9,143 bases of DNA from Bordetella parapertussis (GTDB taxonomy: Bacteria > Pseudomonadota > Gammaproteobacteria > Burkholderiales > Burkholderiaceae). The stretch is taken from the NCBI GenBank assembly GCA_945901665.1, contig CAMDLJ010000084.1:1-9143 (forward strand), given 5' to 3'. Positions 1-6,771 of this stretch are shown one piece after another. Each line of letters starts with the position of its first letter. Within the stretch, counting starts at the first letter, position 1. Position numbers and translations under genes: made by a program. The notes below the pieces were generated by a model that searched no databases, was not told the DNA's origin, and saw only the letters and a program-made list of their open reading frames with translations.

Positions 1-1101
1 CTCGGTCTCGCCCACCAATGGGGCCACGGCTTGGCCCAAACAGTACAGGTTCCAAAAGGCCACCTGGGGTTGTTGTTGAAAAGCGTAGCGCCCTTGGTGG
101 TCTGAATGGTTGCAAATGTGGTCGGGGTCGTAAGCATCCAAAAACTGAAACGGACCATAGTCCAGGGTCAGGCCCAAAACGCTCATGTTGTCGGTGTTCA
201 TCACACCGTGGCAAAACCCCACCCCCTGCCACTGGGCCACCATCTGCGCGGTGCGCTCGGTCACGGTTTGCAACCATGCCACGGTGGCCTGCGCGATGGG
301 CAGTTGTTGCCCTGCAATTTCAGGGAAATGTTGCGCGATCAGGTGGGTCAACAAGCGCTTCAACCCCTCCACGTCACCCAGCGAAGCAAAGTGCTCAAAA
401 TGACCAAATCGAATGAAACACGGCGCCACACGGGTCACCACGGCGGCGGTTTCTTGGCTTTCTCGCCATACCGGCAGGTCAGACGCGGTCAAGGCCAAAG
501 CCCGCGTGGTGGGGATGCCCAAACCATGCATGGCCTCACTGCACAGGTATTCGCGGATGCTGGAGCGCAGCACTGCGCGCCCGTCACCGCGCCGCGAGTA
601 GGGCGTGGGCCCCGCGCCTTTGAGCTGCCAATCTTGGCGCCCCATGGGGGAGTCCATTTCACCCAAAGACAAAGCCCGTCCGTCGCCAAGTTGGCCTGCC
701 CACACCCCAAATTGGTGACCGCTGTAAACGCTGGCCACCGGCACCGAACCGGGCCAGATGGCATTCCCGCTCAGGGCTTGCAAGCTCAAAGGGTCGTCCC
801 AAAAGGCGTCTGCCAGGCCCATCGCTTGGCCCAAATCCCGGTTTTGCGACACCCAATGGGCCGCACCCATGGGCGTGGGCGCGGTGGGGGTGAAAAAGGG
901 CAGGCCCAAAGCCTGCATACCGCTGGACCACGGCAAGACGCGTGGGTGGTCTTGGTCTGCCCTGTCGGCCAGGGCGCTGTTGGAGGAATGCATGGCCTGG
1001 ATTGTCGGTGTTTGAAAAAGACCCGTGTCGATCAGGTCATCGGCTGGGTTCAGCAAGCCTGGTGTGACCGGTGCGGGGAGCGGAGCGGCCACCAATTCCA
1101 T
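1..1101 (-). CDS. selO: Protein adenylyltransferase SelO (YdiU/UPF0061 family), 3' end beyond window
   Basis: This minus-strand frame stays open for 367 codons and runs off the left edge. SelO has a pseudokinase fold and transfers AMP from ATP to Ser/Thr/Tyr of target proteins, with a reported role in redox stress. Visible family blocks are YSGHQFG (residues 126-132), GDGRA (139-143), a [19 protein letters not shown] block (161-179), FGHFEHF (232-238), GVMNTDNMS (299-307) and LDYGPF (313-318). K161, E184, R224, D304, N305 and D314 have the same spacing as the nucleotide- and metal-binding residues I recall for Pseudomonas SelO, so the enzyme should be active. Roughly the last quarter, including the C-terminal Cys or Sec motif, is missing. 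The start is uncertain. ATGs at 1116 and 1101 are in frame but lack a Shine-Dalgarno site, and homology only begins near residue 55. An internal ATG at 993 (Met37) would give a more family-like length. The gene is divergent from the ligase gene, with start codons under 45 bp apart. Confidence 0.95.
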   Translation of the reverse strand, partial: MELVAAPLPAPVTPGLLNPADDLIDTGLFQTPTIQAMHSSNSALADRADQDHPRVLPWSSGMQALGLPFFTPTAPTPMGAAHWVSQNRDLGQAMGLADAFWDDPLSLQALSGNAIWPGSVPVASVYSGHQFGVWAGQLGDGRALSLGEMDSPMGRQDWQLKGAGPTPYSRRGDGRAVLRSSIREYLCSEAMHGLGIPTTRALALTASDLPVWRESQETAAVVTRVAPCFIRFGHFEHFASLGDVEGLKRLLTHLIAQHFPEIAGQQLPIAQATVAWLQTVTERTAQMVAQWQGVGFCHGVMNTDNMSVLGLTLDYGPFQFLDAYDPDHICNHSDHQGRYAFQQQPQVAFWNLYCLGQAVAPLVGETE

Positions 1102-1143
1102 GCAAAATAGACGCATTCTGGAAGCCAAAACAAGGGACAAATC

Positions 1144-2769
1144 ATGTTGGGACTGATGCAGGATCAAGGGTTGGCAATTTCCTCCTTGATCGACTTTGCC
1201 GAAAAGCACCATGGCGATGTGGAGGTGGTGTCCAAGCGCGTGGAAGGCGATGTGCACCGCACACACTGGGCGGGCATTGCCCAACGCTCGCGCCAAGTGG
1301 CCAATGCCTTGGATGGCTTGGGCTTGGCCTTTGGCGACCGCGTGGCCACCATGGCCTGGAACGGTTACCGCCACCTGGAGTTGTATTTCGGGGTCAGCGG
1401 CACGGGCCGCGTGCTGCACACCGTCAACCCCCGCTTGCACCCGGATCAAATTGCCTGGATTGCCAACCACGCCGATGACCAGGTGATGTGCTTTGACATG
1501 ACCTTTTTGCCCATCATCGAAAAAATCCACAGCCAGTGCCGCACCATCAAGCATTGGATCGCCCTGTGTGATGACGCCCATTTGCCGGCCCAAACCAGCA
1601 TTCCGGGCTTGCGCAGTTATGAGTCGTGGCTGCAAACCCAGAGCCAGCAATACGTCTGGCCGGCGTTCGATGAGAACTCGGCCTCCAGCATGTGCTACAC
1701 CAGCGGCACCACCGGCAACCCCAAAGCGGCGCTGTATACCCACCGCTCCACGATTCTTCACGCATATGCCGCGGCATTGCCCGATGTGATGTGCATGTCG
1801 GCCCGAGACAGCATCTTGCCGGTGGTCCCCATGTTCCATGTCAATGCCTGGGGCATTCCTTATAGCGCCGCCATGGTGGGGGCCAAATTGGTTTTTCCAG
1901 GTCCGGCATTGGACGGCGCATCGGTTTATGGCCTGATCGAGGCCGAGGGCGTTACTTTTGCAGCGGGCGTGCCCACCGTGTGGCAAATGATGCTCAGCCA
2001 CATGGGGCCCAAAGACTTGCGCTTTAGCACCCTGCAGCGCACGGTGATTGGCGGATCCGCCTGCCCACCGGCCATGATCCACGCTTTCAAGAACAACTAT
2101 GGGGTCGAGGTTTTGCACGCTTGGGGCATGACCGAGATGAGCCCCTTGGGCACGCTGTGCACCTTGAAAAACAAACACCTGGGCCTAACCCCCGAGGCGC
2201 AGATGCAAATTCGCCTCAAACAAGGTCGCTGCATTTACGGCATCGACATGAAAATCATTGGCCCCGAGGGCCAAGATTTGCCCTGGGACGGTGTCGCCAC
2301 AGGCGACTTGTTGGTCAAAGGGCCTTGGGTGTTGCGCGAGTATTACCGCCAAGAAGGGCCGAGCCCCTTGATCGATGGCTGGTTCCCCACGGGCGATGTG
2401 GCCTCCATCGATGCCGATGGTTTTATGCAAATCACCGACCGCAGCAAAGACGTCATCAAGTCGGGGGGCGAATGGATCAGCTCGATCGACATCGAAAACA
2501 TTGCCATGGCGCACCCCGATGTTCAAATGGCTGCCTGCATTGGCGTGGCCCATCCCAAGTGGGATGAGCGCCCGATTGTGGTGGTGGTCAAAAAACCCGA
2601 TAGCACTTTGGACGGCGCCACTTTGCTGGCTTTTTACCAAGGCAAAACCGCCAAATGGCAAATACCCGATGACGTGGTTTTTGTAGCGGCCATTCCCTTG
2701 GGGGCCACAGGGAAAATGCTCAAAACACGCTTGCGTGAACAGCTTCGGGACTATCAGTTACCGGCTTGA
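1144..2769 (+). CDS. Acyl-CoA synthetase (AMP-forming), DmdB/fatty-acid CoA ligase type
   Basis: This is a complete 541-residue ANL-superfamily enzyme that activates a carboxylate with ATP through an acyl-AMP, giving acyl-CoA, AMP and PPi. It is presumably cytosolic. The P-loop motif TSGTTGNPK lies at residues 186-194, [10 protein letters not shown] at 325-334, GWFPTGD at 412-418, the hinge block [13 protein letters not shown] at 432-444, and the C-terminal catalytic lysine is K524 in ATGKMLKTR. The N-terminus (MLGLMQDQ, then a SSLIDFA segment) and the [15 protein letters not shown] and AGVPTVW blocks match the group that includes 3-methylthiopropionyl-CoA ligase DmdB and many medium-chain acyl-CoA ligases. 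The exact acid cannot be read from sequence. The ATG at 1144 has an AAGGGA ribosome site 6 nt upstream. The residue after the P-loop lysine is Ala195, where Gly is usual. The gene lies 138 bp before livH on the same strand, which suggests it activates what the importer brings in. That gap shows no clear promoter, terminator or gene. Confidence 0.93.
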   Translation: MLGLMQDQGLAISSLIDFAEKHHGDVEVVSKRVEGDVHRTHWAGIAQRSRQVANALDGLGLAFGDRVATMAWNGYRHLELYFGVSGTGRVLHTVNPRLHPDQIAWIANHADDQVMCFDMTFLPIIEKIHSQCRTIKHWIALCDDAHLPAQTSIPGLRSYESWLQTQSQQYVWPAFDENSASSMCYTSGTTGNPKAALYTHRSTILHAYAAALPDVMCMSARDSILPVVPMFHVNAWGIPYSAAMVGAKLVFPGPALDGASVYGLIEAEGVTFAAGVPTVWQMMLSHMGPKDLRFSTLQRTVIGGSACPPAMIHAFKNNYGVEVLHAWGMTEMSPLGTLCTLKNKHLGLTPEAQMQIRLKQGRCIYGIDMKIIGPEGQDLPWDGVATGDLLVKGPWVLREYYRQEGPSPLIDGWFPTGDVASIDADGFMQITDRSKDVIKSGGEWISSIDIENIAMAHPDVQMAACIGVAHPKWDERPIVVVVKKPDSTLDGATLLAFYQGKTAKWQIPDDVVFVAAIPLGATGKMLKTRLREQLRDYQLPA

Positions 2770-2907
2770 TACCTCTGCCAGTCAAAACCTTCTCACCCGA
2801 TATCTCCAGCAATCCCACCCGCAGCCCCATGAAAACCCCCTGACCCGAACGGAGAGCCCCTTCACCTTGCGGCAACTGCGACGCTGCCCAGGGCGATTCT
2901 TGCAACC

Positions 2908-3930
2908 ATGGAGTTTTTTCTGATTTCCCTGCTCAATGGGGTGAGCTATGGATTGCTGCTGTTCATGCTGAGCGCTGGGCTGACCTTGATTTTCAGCATG
3001 ATGGGTGTGCTCAATTTCGCCCACGCCAGCTTTTACATGCTGGGCGCTTCTTTGGGCTATACCTTGAACGCGCTTTGGGGTGTTGTGCCGGCCTTAATCC
3101 TGGCCCCCTTGGGCGTGGGTTTGCTGGGAGCGGCCTTTGAAACATGGTTTTTGCGCCGCGTTCATGCCCACGGCCATGTGCCTGAGTTGCTGATCACCTT
3201 TGGCCTGGCCTATGTGGTGCTGGAGGTGGTGCAACTGTTGTGGGGGCGCGCGGCGGTGCCCTTTGCACCCCCGCCTTGGCTGCAAGGGCCGGCCTTCACC
3301 CTGATGGGGGGTGGCCATGTCGGCGACTTGCGATGGGTTTGGGGTGCGGCGCCAGAGGCTGCCTGCCAAGGCGCTGCGCTGTGTTCTCCATTTCCGGCCA
3401 CCCGCGCCTTCATGATGGCCGTTGCCCTGGCCATGGTGCTCAGCCTGTGGGCGCTCATCACCCACACCCGGGTGGGCCTGGTGATTCAAGCGGCCTTGAC
3501 CCACCCGCAAGCAGTGCAAACCTTGGGCCACAACGTACCCCGGGTGTTCATGTGGGTGTTTGGCGTGGGCACGGGATTGGCCGCTTTGGCCGGGGTGATT
3601 GGCGGCAGCACATTCGTCACCGAGCCATCCATGGCCGCCTCCGTGGGATCGGTGACTTTTGTGGTCATTGTGATTGGCGGTCTGGGCTCCTTGGCCGGTG
3701 CATTTTGGGCCTCGGTATTGATGGGCACCGTTCAAACCATGGCCGTGGCCATCGACCTGTCTTTGTCAGACCTGTGGTTTGCGCTGGGTTTGCCTGTGCT
3801 GGCCAGCGCAGCCACTTCCCCATGGATGACGATGACCTTGGCACAAGCCGCCCCCATCTTGCCCTACTTGATTTTGGTGCTGATGTTGATGGTTCGGCCC
3901 CGGGGCTTGATGGGTACCCGTGAGGGCTGA
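2908..3930 (+). CDS. livH: HAAT-family ABC transporter permease, LivH type
   Basis: This is a 340-residue polytopic inner-membrane permease, one of the two channel subunits of a LivHMGF importer (branched-chain amino acid/amide/carboxylate class). The N-terminus, SLLNGVSYGLLLFMLSAGLT followed by LIFSMMGVLNFAH, is the classic LivH opening. About eight hydrophobic segments follow. The cytoplasmic coupling loop that docks on the ATPases is around residues 189-210 (GLVIQAALTHPQAVQTLG), followed by the glycine-rich GGLGSLAGAF segment. The C-terminus MVRPRGLMG is also typical. The protein is about 30 residues longer than E. coli LivH. The excess is a loop at roughly residues 113-162 with two cysteines (C153 and C159), probably periplasmic. 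The start at 2908 rests on homology, because only a weak AGGGCG lies upstream. livM starts 3 bp after the stop, so the genes are an operon. The family is certain, but the substrate is not necessarily leucine. Confidence 0.93.
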   Translation: MEFFLISLLNGVSYGLLLFMLSAGLTLIFSMMGVLNFAHASFYMLGASLGYTLNALWGVVPALILAPLGVGLLGAAFETWFLRRVHAHGHVPELLITFGLAYVVLEVVQLLWGRAAVPFAPPPWLQGPAFTLMGGGHVGDLRWVWGAAPEAACQGAALCSPFPATRAFMMAVALAMVLSLWALITHTRVGLVIQAALTHPQAVQTLGHNVPRVFMWVFGVGTGLAALAGVIGGSTFVTEPSMAASVGSVTFVVIVIGGLGSLAGAFWASVLMGTVQTMAVAIDLSLSDLWFALGLPVLASAATSPWMTMTLAQAAPILPYLILVLMLMVRPRGLMGTREG

Positions 3931-3933
3931 CGC

Positions 3934-5217
3934 ATGAGCTCACCCCAGCCCCTCAGCGCCGACCCAGGGGTCGGCCGTTCAGCCTGGCGCTGGATGCTTT
4001 TTTTGGGCGCCTTGATGCTGCTGGCCCCCTGGATTTTCAGCAGCCCCTTTGCGCAAGCGGTGTTGACGCAAATCGGCATTGCCATGGTGGCCTGCCTGTC
4101 TTACAACATTTTGTTGGGTCAAGGTGGCATGCTCAGCTTTGGCCATGCGGTCTATACCGGGCTGGGGGCCTACATGGCCATGCACGTGCTGCAAAGCTCG
4201 GGCAGTGGGGGTTGGGCGGTGCCGGTCAGCCTGATCCCTTTGGTGGGCGGCGTCTGCGGCATGGGCTTTGCCGTGGTCTTGGGTTATGTGACCACCCGCA
4301 GATCGGGTACCACGCTGGCCATGATCACCCTGGGGATGGCCGAATTGGTGTTTGCCATGTCACTGATGTTTTCAGATTTTTTTGGCGGCGAAGCAGGTTT
4401 GTCGGGCAACCGGGTGCAAGGCCCCGCGTTGTGGGGCATTGATTTCAAGTCGCAAACCCAGGTTTATGCCTTGATTGCCGCTTACACCTGGGTGTGTGTG
4501 GGGTTGATGTATGCCTTTACCCAAACACCTTTAGGCCGCTTGCTCAATGCCGTGCGCGACAACGCCGAACGCCTGTCCTTCATTGGCTATCAACCTCAGA
4601 GGGTGCGTTACTTGGCATTCATCATCGCTGGTTTTTTTGCCGGCGTGTCCGGTGGCATGGCGGTGCTGCATTTTGAAATTGTCACCGCCGAGGTGGTGGG
4701 CGCGGCCCGCTCGGGTGCTTACCTGTTGTTCACCTTCTTGGGTGGATCGGGTTATTTTGTGGGGCCTATTTTGGGCGCTGTGGGCATGGTGTTGTCGGCG
4801 GTATTGCTCTCTGAGTGGACCGCCGCCTGGCTGCTTTATTTGGGCGTGCTGTTTGTGGCCATGGTGATGTATGCACCTGGCGGGCTGGCCAGCATCGGGG
4901 TGTGGCATTTGCGTTGGGTCAAACAAGCGCATGCGTCGCGTTTGTGGGTCTGGTACCTGGGTTGCTTGATCAGTGCTGCCGTGGCAACCCTGGGGGCGGC
5001 CAGCTTGATTGAACTGTTTTATCACCACCAACTGCAGTCATCCGTGGGCCAGCCACTGCGCTGGCTGGGCCAACCCTGGGCCACCGAACAACCCTTGCCA
5101 TGGGTGTTGGCTGCCATGGCCTTGGCCACGGGCCTGACCGGCTGGCGCTTGTTCAAGCGCCAATGGGAAAAAACTTGCAAGCCCATGGCCACCCCAAGCA
5201 GCGCAGCGACACCATGA
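3934..5217 (+). CDS. livM: HAAT-family ABC transporter permease, LivM type, with C-terminal membrane extension
   Basis: This is the second channel-forming permease of the importer (427 residues, inner membrane). The block LSYNILLGQGGMLSFGHAVY (about residues 55-74) is the diagnostic LivM segment. The coupling loop with GRLLNAVRDNAERLSFIGY spans about 201-219, and the core ends at the usual YAPGGL (313-318). A further 110 residues or so follow. They contain one strong hydrophobic stretch (about 338-362), a polar linker and another hydrophobic stretch (about 391-406), then a basic tail ending in a Ser/Ala/Thr-rich segment. I recall similar tails in some Burkholderiales LivM proteins, so this is probably a lineage variant and not a fusion. 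The ATG at 3934 has a GAGGG ribosome site (3922-3926) inside the end of livH. The stop codon overlaps the livG start as ATGA, a translational-coupling arrangement. Confidence 0.93.
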   Translation: MSSPQPLSADPGVGRSAWRWMLFLGALMLLAPWIFSSPFAQAVLTQIGIAMVACLSYNILLGQGGMLSFGHAVYTGLGAYMAMHVLQSSGSGGWAVPVSLIPLVGGVCGMGFAVVLGYVTTRRSGTTLAMITLGMAELVFAMSLMFSDFFGGEAGLSGNRVQGPALWGIDFKSQTQVYALIAAYTWVCVGLMYAFTQTPLGRLLNAVRDNAERLSFIGYQPQRVRYLAFIIAGFFAGVSGGMAVLHFEIVTAEVVGAARSGAYLLFTFLGGSGYFVGPILGAVGMVLSAVLLSEWTAAWLLYLGVLFVAMVMYAPGGLASIGVWHLRWVKQAHASRLWVWYLGCLISAAVATLGAASLIELFYHHQLQSSVGQPLRWLGQPWATEQPLPWVLAAMALATGLTGWRLFKRQWEKTCKPMATPSSAATP

Positions 5218-5981
5218 ACCCAGTGCTGCGACTTCGGAGCTTGCACAAGCGCTTTGGCAACACCGAGGTGATTCAAGGTGTGGACCTGGATGTGATGCGT
5301 GGTGAGCGGGTGGCCATCATTGGGCCCAACGGTGCGGGCAAGTCGACCTTGTTCAACCTGATCAGTGGCAGGTTTGCGCCCAGTCAAGGCCGCATCGAAC
5401 TGCAGGGCCAGCGCATCGACGGCTTGCCGCCCCATGCCATTCATCGCCTGGGCTTATCGCGAAGTTTTCAAATCACCCATTTGTTCACAGGCATGTCGGT
5501 GTATGAAAACCTGCGTTGCAGCGTGCTGTGGTCTTTGGGCCATGGCTACAGTTGTTGGAAGTTTTTGTCATCCATGAAAGATGCCAACGATCGAACCGAA
5601 GCCTTGCTGGTTCAACTCGGCCTGGGCCACAAACGCCACGAGTTGGCCATGAATCTGAGCTATGCCGAACAACGGGCTTTGGAGTTGGGCGTCACTTTGG
5701 GCAGCAACGCTGAAGTGTTGCTGTTGGACGAACCCACGGCAGGCATGAGTCGCCGTGAAACCCGCCTTTTCATCGACCTCATTGCCCAGGTGACCCGGGG
5801 CAAAACTTTGCTGATGGTTGAACACGACATGGGTGTGGTGTTTGAACTCGCTGACAAAATAGCCGTTTTGGTGCATGGGCAAGTGATGGCGTTTGACACA
5901 CCCAGCCATGTGCGCGAAAACCCCCAGGTGCAAGCGGCTTACTTGGGGGCCTTGGCCCCGGCTGAGGGCCCACATGCTTGA
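5214..5981 (+). CDS. livG: HAAT-family ABC transporter ATP-binding protein, LivG type
   Basis: This is a 255-residue cytoplasmic ATPase that pairs with LivF and drives the LivHM channel. Visible motifs are Walker A GPNGAGKST (37-45, K43), Q-loop Q86 in RSFQITHLF, signature LSYAEQR (148-154), Walker B LLLDE (169-173, catalytic E173), the LivG hallmark PTAGMS (174-179) and switch histidine H204 in VEHDM. The signature is unusual: residue 151 is Ala (codon GCC at 5664-5666), where LivG proteins normally keep the second Gly of the LSGGQ motif (for example LAYGQ in E. coli). The start at 5214 is chosen because MNPVLRLRSLHKRFG is a normal LivG opening and its ATGA overlaps the livM stop. An in-frame ATG 114 bp upstream would add residues unlike the family. 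There is no clear Shine-Dalgarno site, so translation is probably coupled to livM. The 3' end overlaps livF by 8 bp. Confidence 0.94.
   Translation: MNPVLRLRSLHKRFGNTEVIQGVDLDVMRGERVAIIGPNGAGKSTLFNLISGRFAPSQGRIELQGQRIDGLPPHAIHRLGLSRSFQITHLFTGMSVYENLRCSVLWSLGHGYSCWKFLSSMKDANDRTEALLVQLGLGHKRHELAMNLSYAEQRALELGVTLGSNAEVLLLDEPTAGMSRRETRLFIDLIAQVTRGKTLLMVEHDMGVVFELADKIAVLVHGQVMAFDTPSHVRENPQVQAAYLGALAPAEGPHA
5964..5968 (+). promoter_or_regulatory. Ribosome binding site that sets the livF start
   Basis: GAGGG lies within the last codons of livG, 5 nt before the ATG at 5974. It favours this start over the longer in-frame ATG at 5893 and implies that livF is translated in coupling with livG. Confidence 0.7.
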
Positions 5982-6669
5982 AGTCGAAAACTTGCACGCG
6001 TATTACGGCAAAAGCCATGTCTTGCATGGCGTGAACTTTTCGGTGGGAGAGGGCGAGATCGTCTCTTTGTTGGGTCGCAACGGCTCCGGTCGCACCACCA
6101 CCGCGAAAGCCATCATGGGCTTGGTTCAGGCCACAGGGGTTGTACGCTGGCGCGGCACGTCATTGTTGGGCCAAGCCCCGCATGACATCGCGCACCTGGG
6201 TTTGGGCTATGTGCCCGAAAACAGGGATGTTTTTCCACGCTTGACAGTGCACCAAAACCTGATGTTGGGGCAAAAGCGTCTCGGCACCCCCGCCCGATGG
6301 ACTTTTGACGACATGTACGTCTTGTTTCCCCGCCTGCGGGAACGCCAGCACCTACCCGCTGGGCTGCTGTCGGGTGGAGAACAACAAATGCTTACTTTGT
6401 GCCGAACCCTGATGGGTGAGCCGTCCCTGATATTGATCGACGAGCCCACCGAAGGCCTGGCCCCCCAGGTGGTCGAGCAAGTGGCTGGTTTTTTGCAAAC
6501 CCTGCAAAAACAAGGCATGTCCATTTTGCTGATCGAACAAAAACTAACCATTGCGCTGCATATTTCTGACCGTGTCTTGGTCATGGGCCATGGAGAAGTG
6601 GTTTTCAATGGCTCCCCTGCCGACTTTGCACAGCATCCCGATGTGCGCCAAGAATGGTTGGAGGTATGA
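5974..6669 (+). CDS. livF: HAAT-family ABC transporter ATP-binding protein, LivF type, with Walker A Lys to Arg
   Basis: This is a 231-residue cytoplasmic ATPase, the partner of LivG. Visible features are the A-loop region HAYYGK (8-13), a degenerate Walker A GRNGSGRTT (34-42), the VPENRDVFPRLTV block (80-92, where LivF proteins usually read VPEGR), an intact signature LSGGEQQ (132-138), Walker B LILIDE with catalytic E157, and LIEQK, where LivF members normally carry Gln in place of the switch His (Q189). R40 replaces the near-universal Walker A lysine. Its codon CGC (6091-6093) differs from both lysine codons at all three positions, so a single base-calling error cannot explain it. The rest of the protein is intact, which argues against a pseudogene. 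The start at 5974 is supported by GAGGG 5 nt upstream and by the MLEVENLHAYYG opening. A frame extension to 5893 would overlap livG by 89 bp. The importer genes end here; no substrate-binding protein follows. Confidence 0.93.
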   Translation: MLEVENLHAYYGKSHVLHGVNFSVGEGEIVSLLGRNGSGRTTTAKAIMGLVQATGVVRWRGTSLLGQAPHDIAHLGLGYVPENRDVFPRLTVHQNLMLGQKRLGTPARWTFDDMYVLFPRLRERQHLPAGLLSGGEQQMLTLCRTLMGEPSLILIDEPTEGLAPQVVEQVAGFLQTLQKQGMSILLIEQKLTIALHISDRVLVMGHGEVVFNGSPADFAQHPDVRQEWLEV

Positions 6670-6687
6670 GATTTTGGACATTTCCCA

Positions 6688-6713
6688 CAAAAAAGAACGG
6701 TCGTTCTTTTTTG
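6688..6713. promoter_or_regulatory. 26-bp inverted repeat, probable TetR-type operator
   Basis: Two perfect 12-bp arms flank a 2-bp GT centre. The core is AGAACGGTCGTTCT at 6694-6707, extended by matching A and T runs on each side and closed by C6688 and G6713. GAACG/CGTTC dyads of this size are typical of TetR-family repressors, including those proposed to control fatty-acid and branched-chain acyl-CoA catabolism in proteobacteria. The repeat sits between livF and the beta-oxidation genes and abuts an extended -10 element, so a bound repressor would block RNA polymerase. No regulator gene is visible in the window. An alternative reading is a bidirectional terminator, because the dyad ends in T6. 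However, the paired stem has few GC pairs and its loop would be only 2-4 nt. Confidence 0.6.
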
Positions 6714-6720
6714 GTATGCT
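6712..6720 (+). promoter_or_regulatory. Candidate extended -10 promoter element for the beta-oxidation genes
   Basis: TGGTATGCT provides a TGn extension directly in front of TATGCT, which has four of six consensus -10 positions, including the first TA and the final T. The -35 position falls in the left arm of the inverted repeat and has no good hexamer, as is common for extended -10 promoters. Transcription would begin near 6727, leaving a leader of about 45 nt before the gene at 6772. This is pattern recognition only. Confidence 0.4.
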
Positions 6721-6771
6721 TCGTCCGCTGTTGTCATCATCGGCCCTGAGCCACCACCTAAGGAAATTTGC

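Noticed and set aside
106..1110. Plus-strand open frame of 334 codons opposite selO
   Set aside because: The translation is low-complexity, rich in His, Gln, Gly and Arg, with no family motif. The opposite strand encodes clear SelO motifs across the same span, so this is an antisense shadow.
2847..2852. GAACGG in the ligase-livH gap as a half-site of the operator seen at 6688-6713
   Set aside because: It is only a 6-base match with no opposing half, expected by chance. No promoter is recognisable beside it.
4531..5031. Long minus-strand frame opposite livM, and similar antisense frames opposite livH, the ligase and the hydratase/dehydrogenase
   Set aside because: Composition is His/Gln/Gly-rich without motifs, as expected for the reverse complement of GC-rich genes. 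The sense-strand proteins are well supported.
5100..5213. In-frame upstream start for livG
   Set aside because: The added 38 residues lie inside the livM coding region, resemble no LivG N-terminus, and the ATGA junction at 5214 gives a standard start.
5893..5973. In-frame upstream start for livF
   Set aside because: It would overlap livG by 89 bp. A GAGGG ribosome site and the normal LivF opening support 5974.
6091..6093. LivF Arg40 as a sequencing error or sign of a dead gene
   Set aside because: CGC differs from AAA and AAG at every base, and all remaining LivF motifs and the frame are intact.
6688..6713. Inverted repeat as a strong intrinsic terminator of the livHMGF transcript
   Set aside because: The stem is mostly A-T pairs with a 2-4 nt loop and is symmetric like an operator. 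A weak terminator role is possible but not the best explanation.
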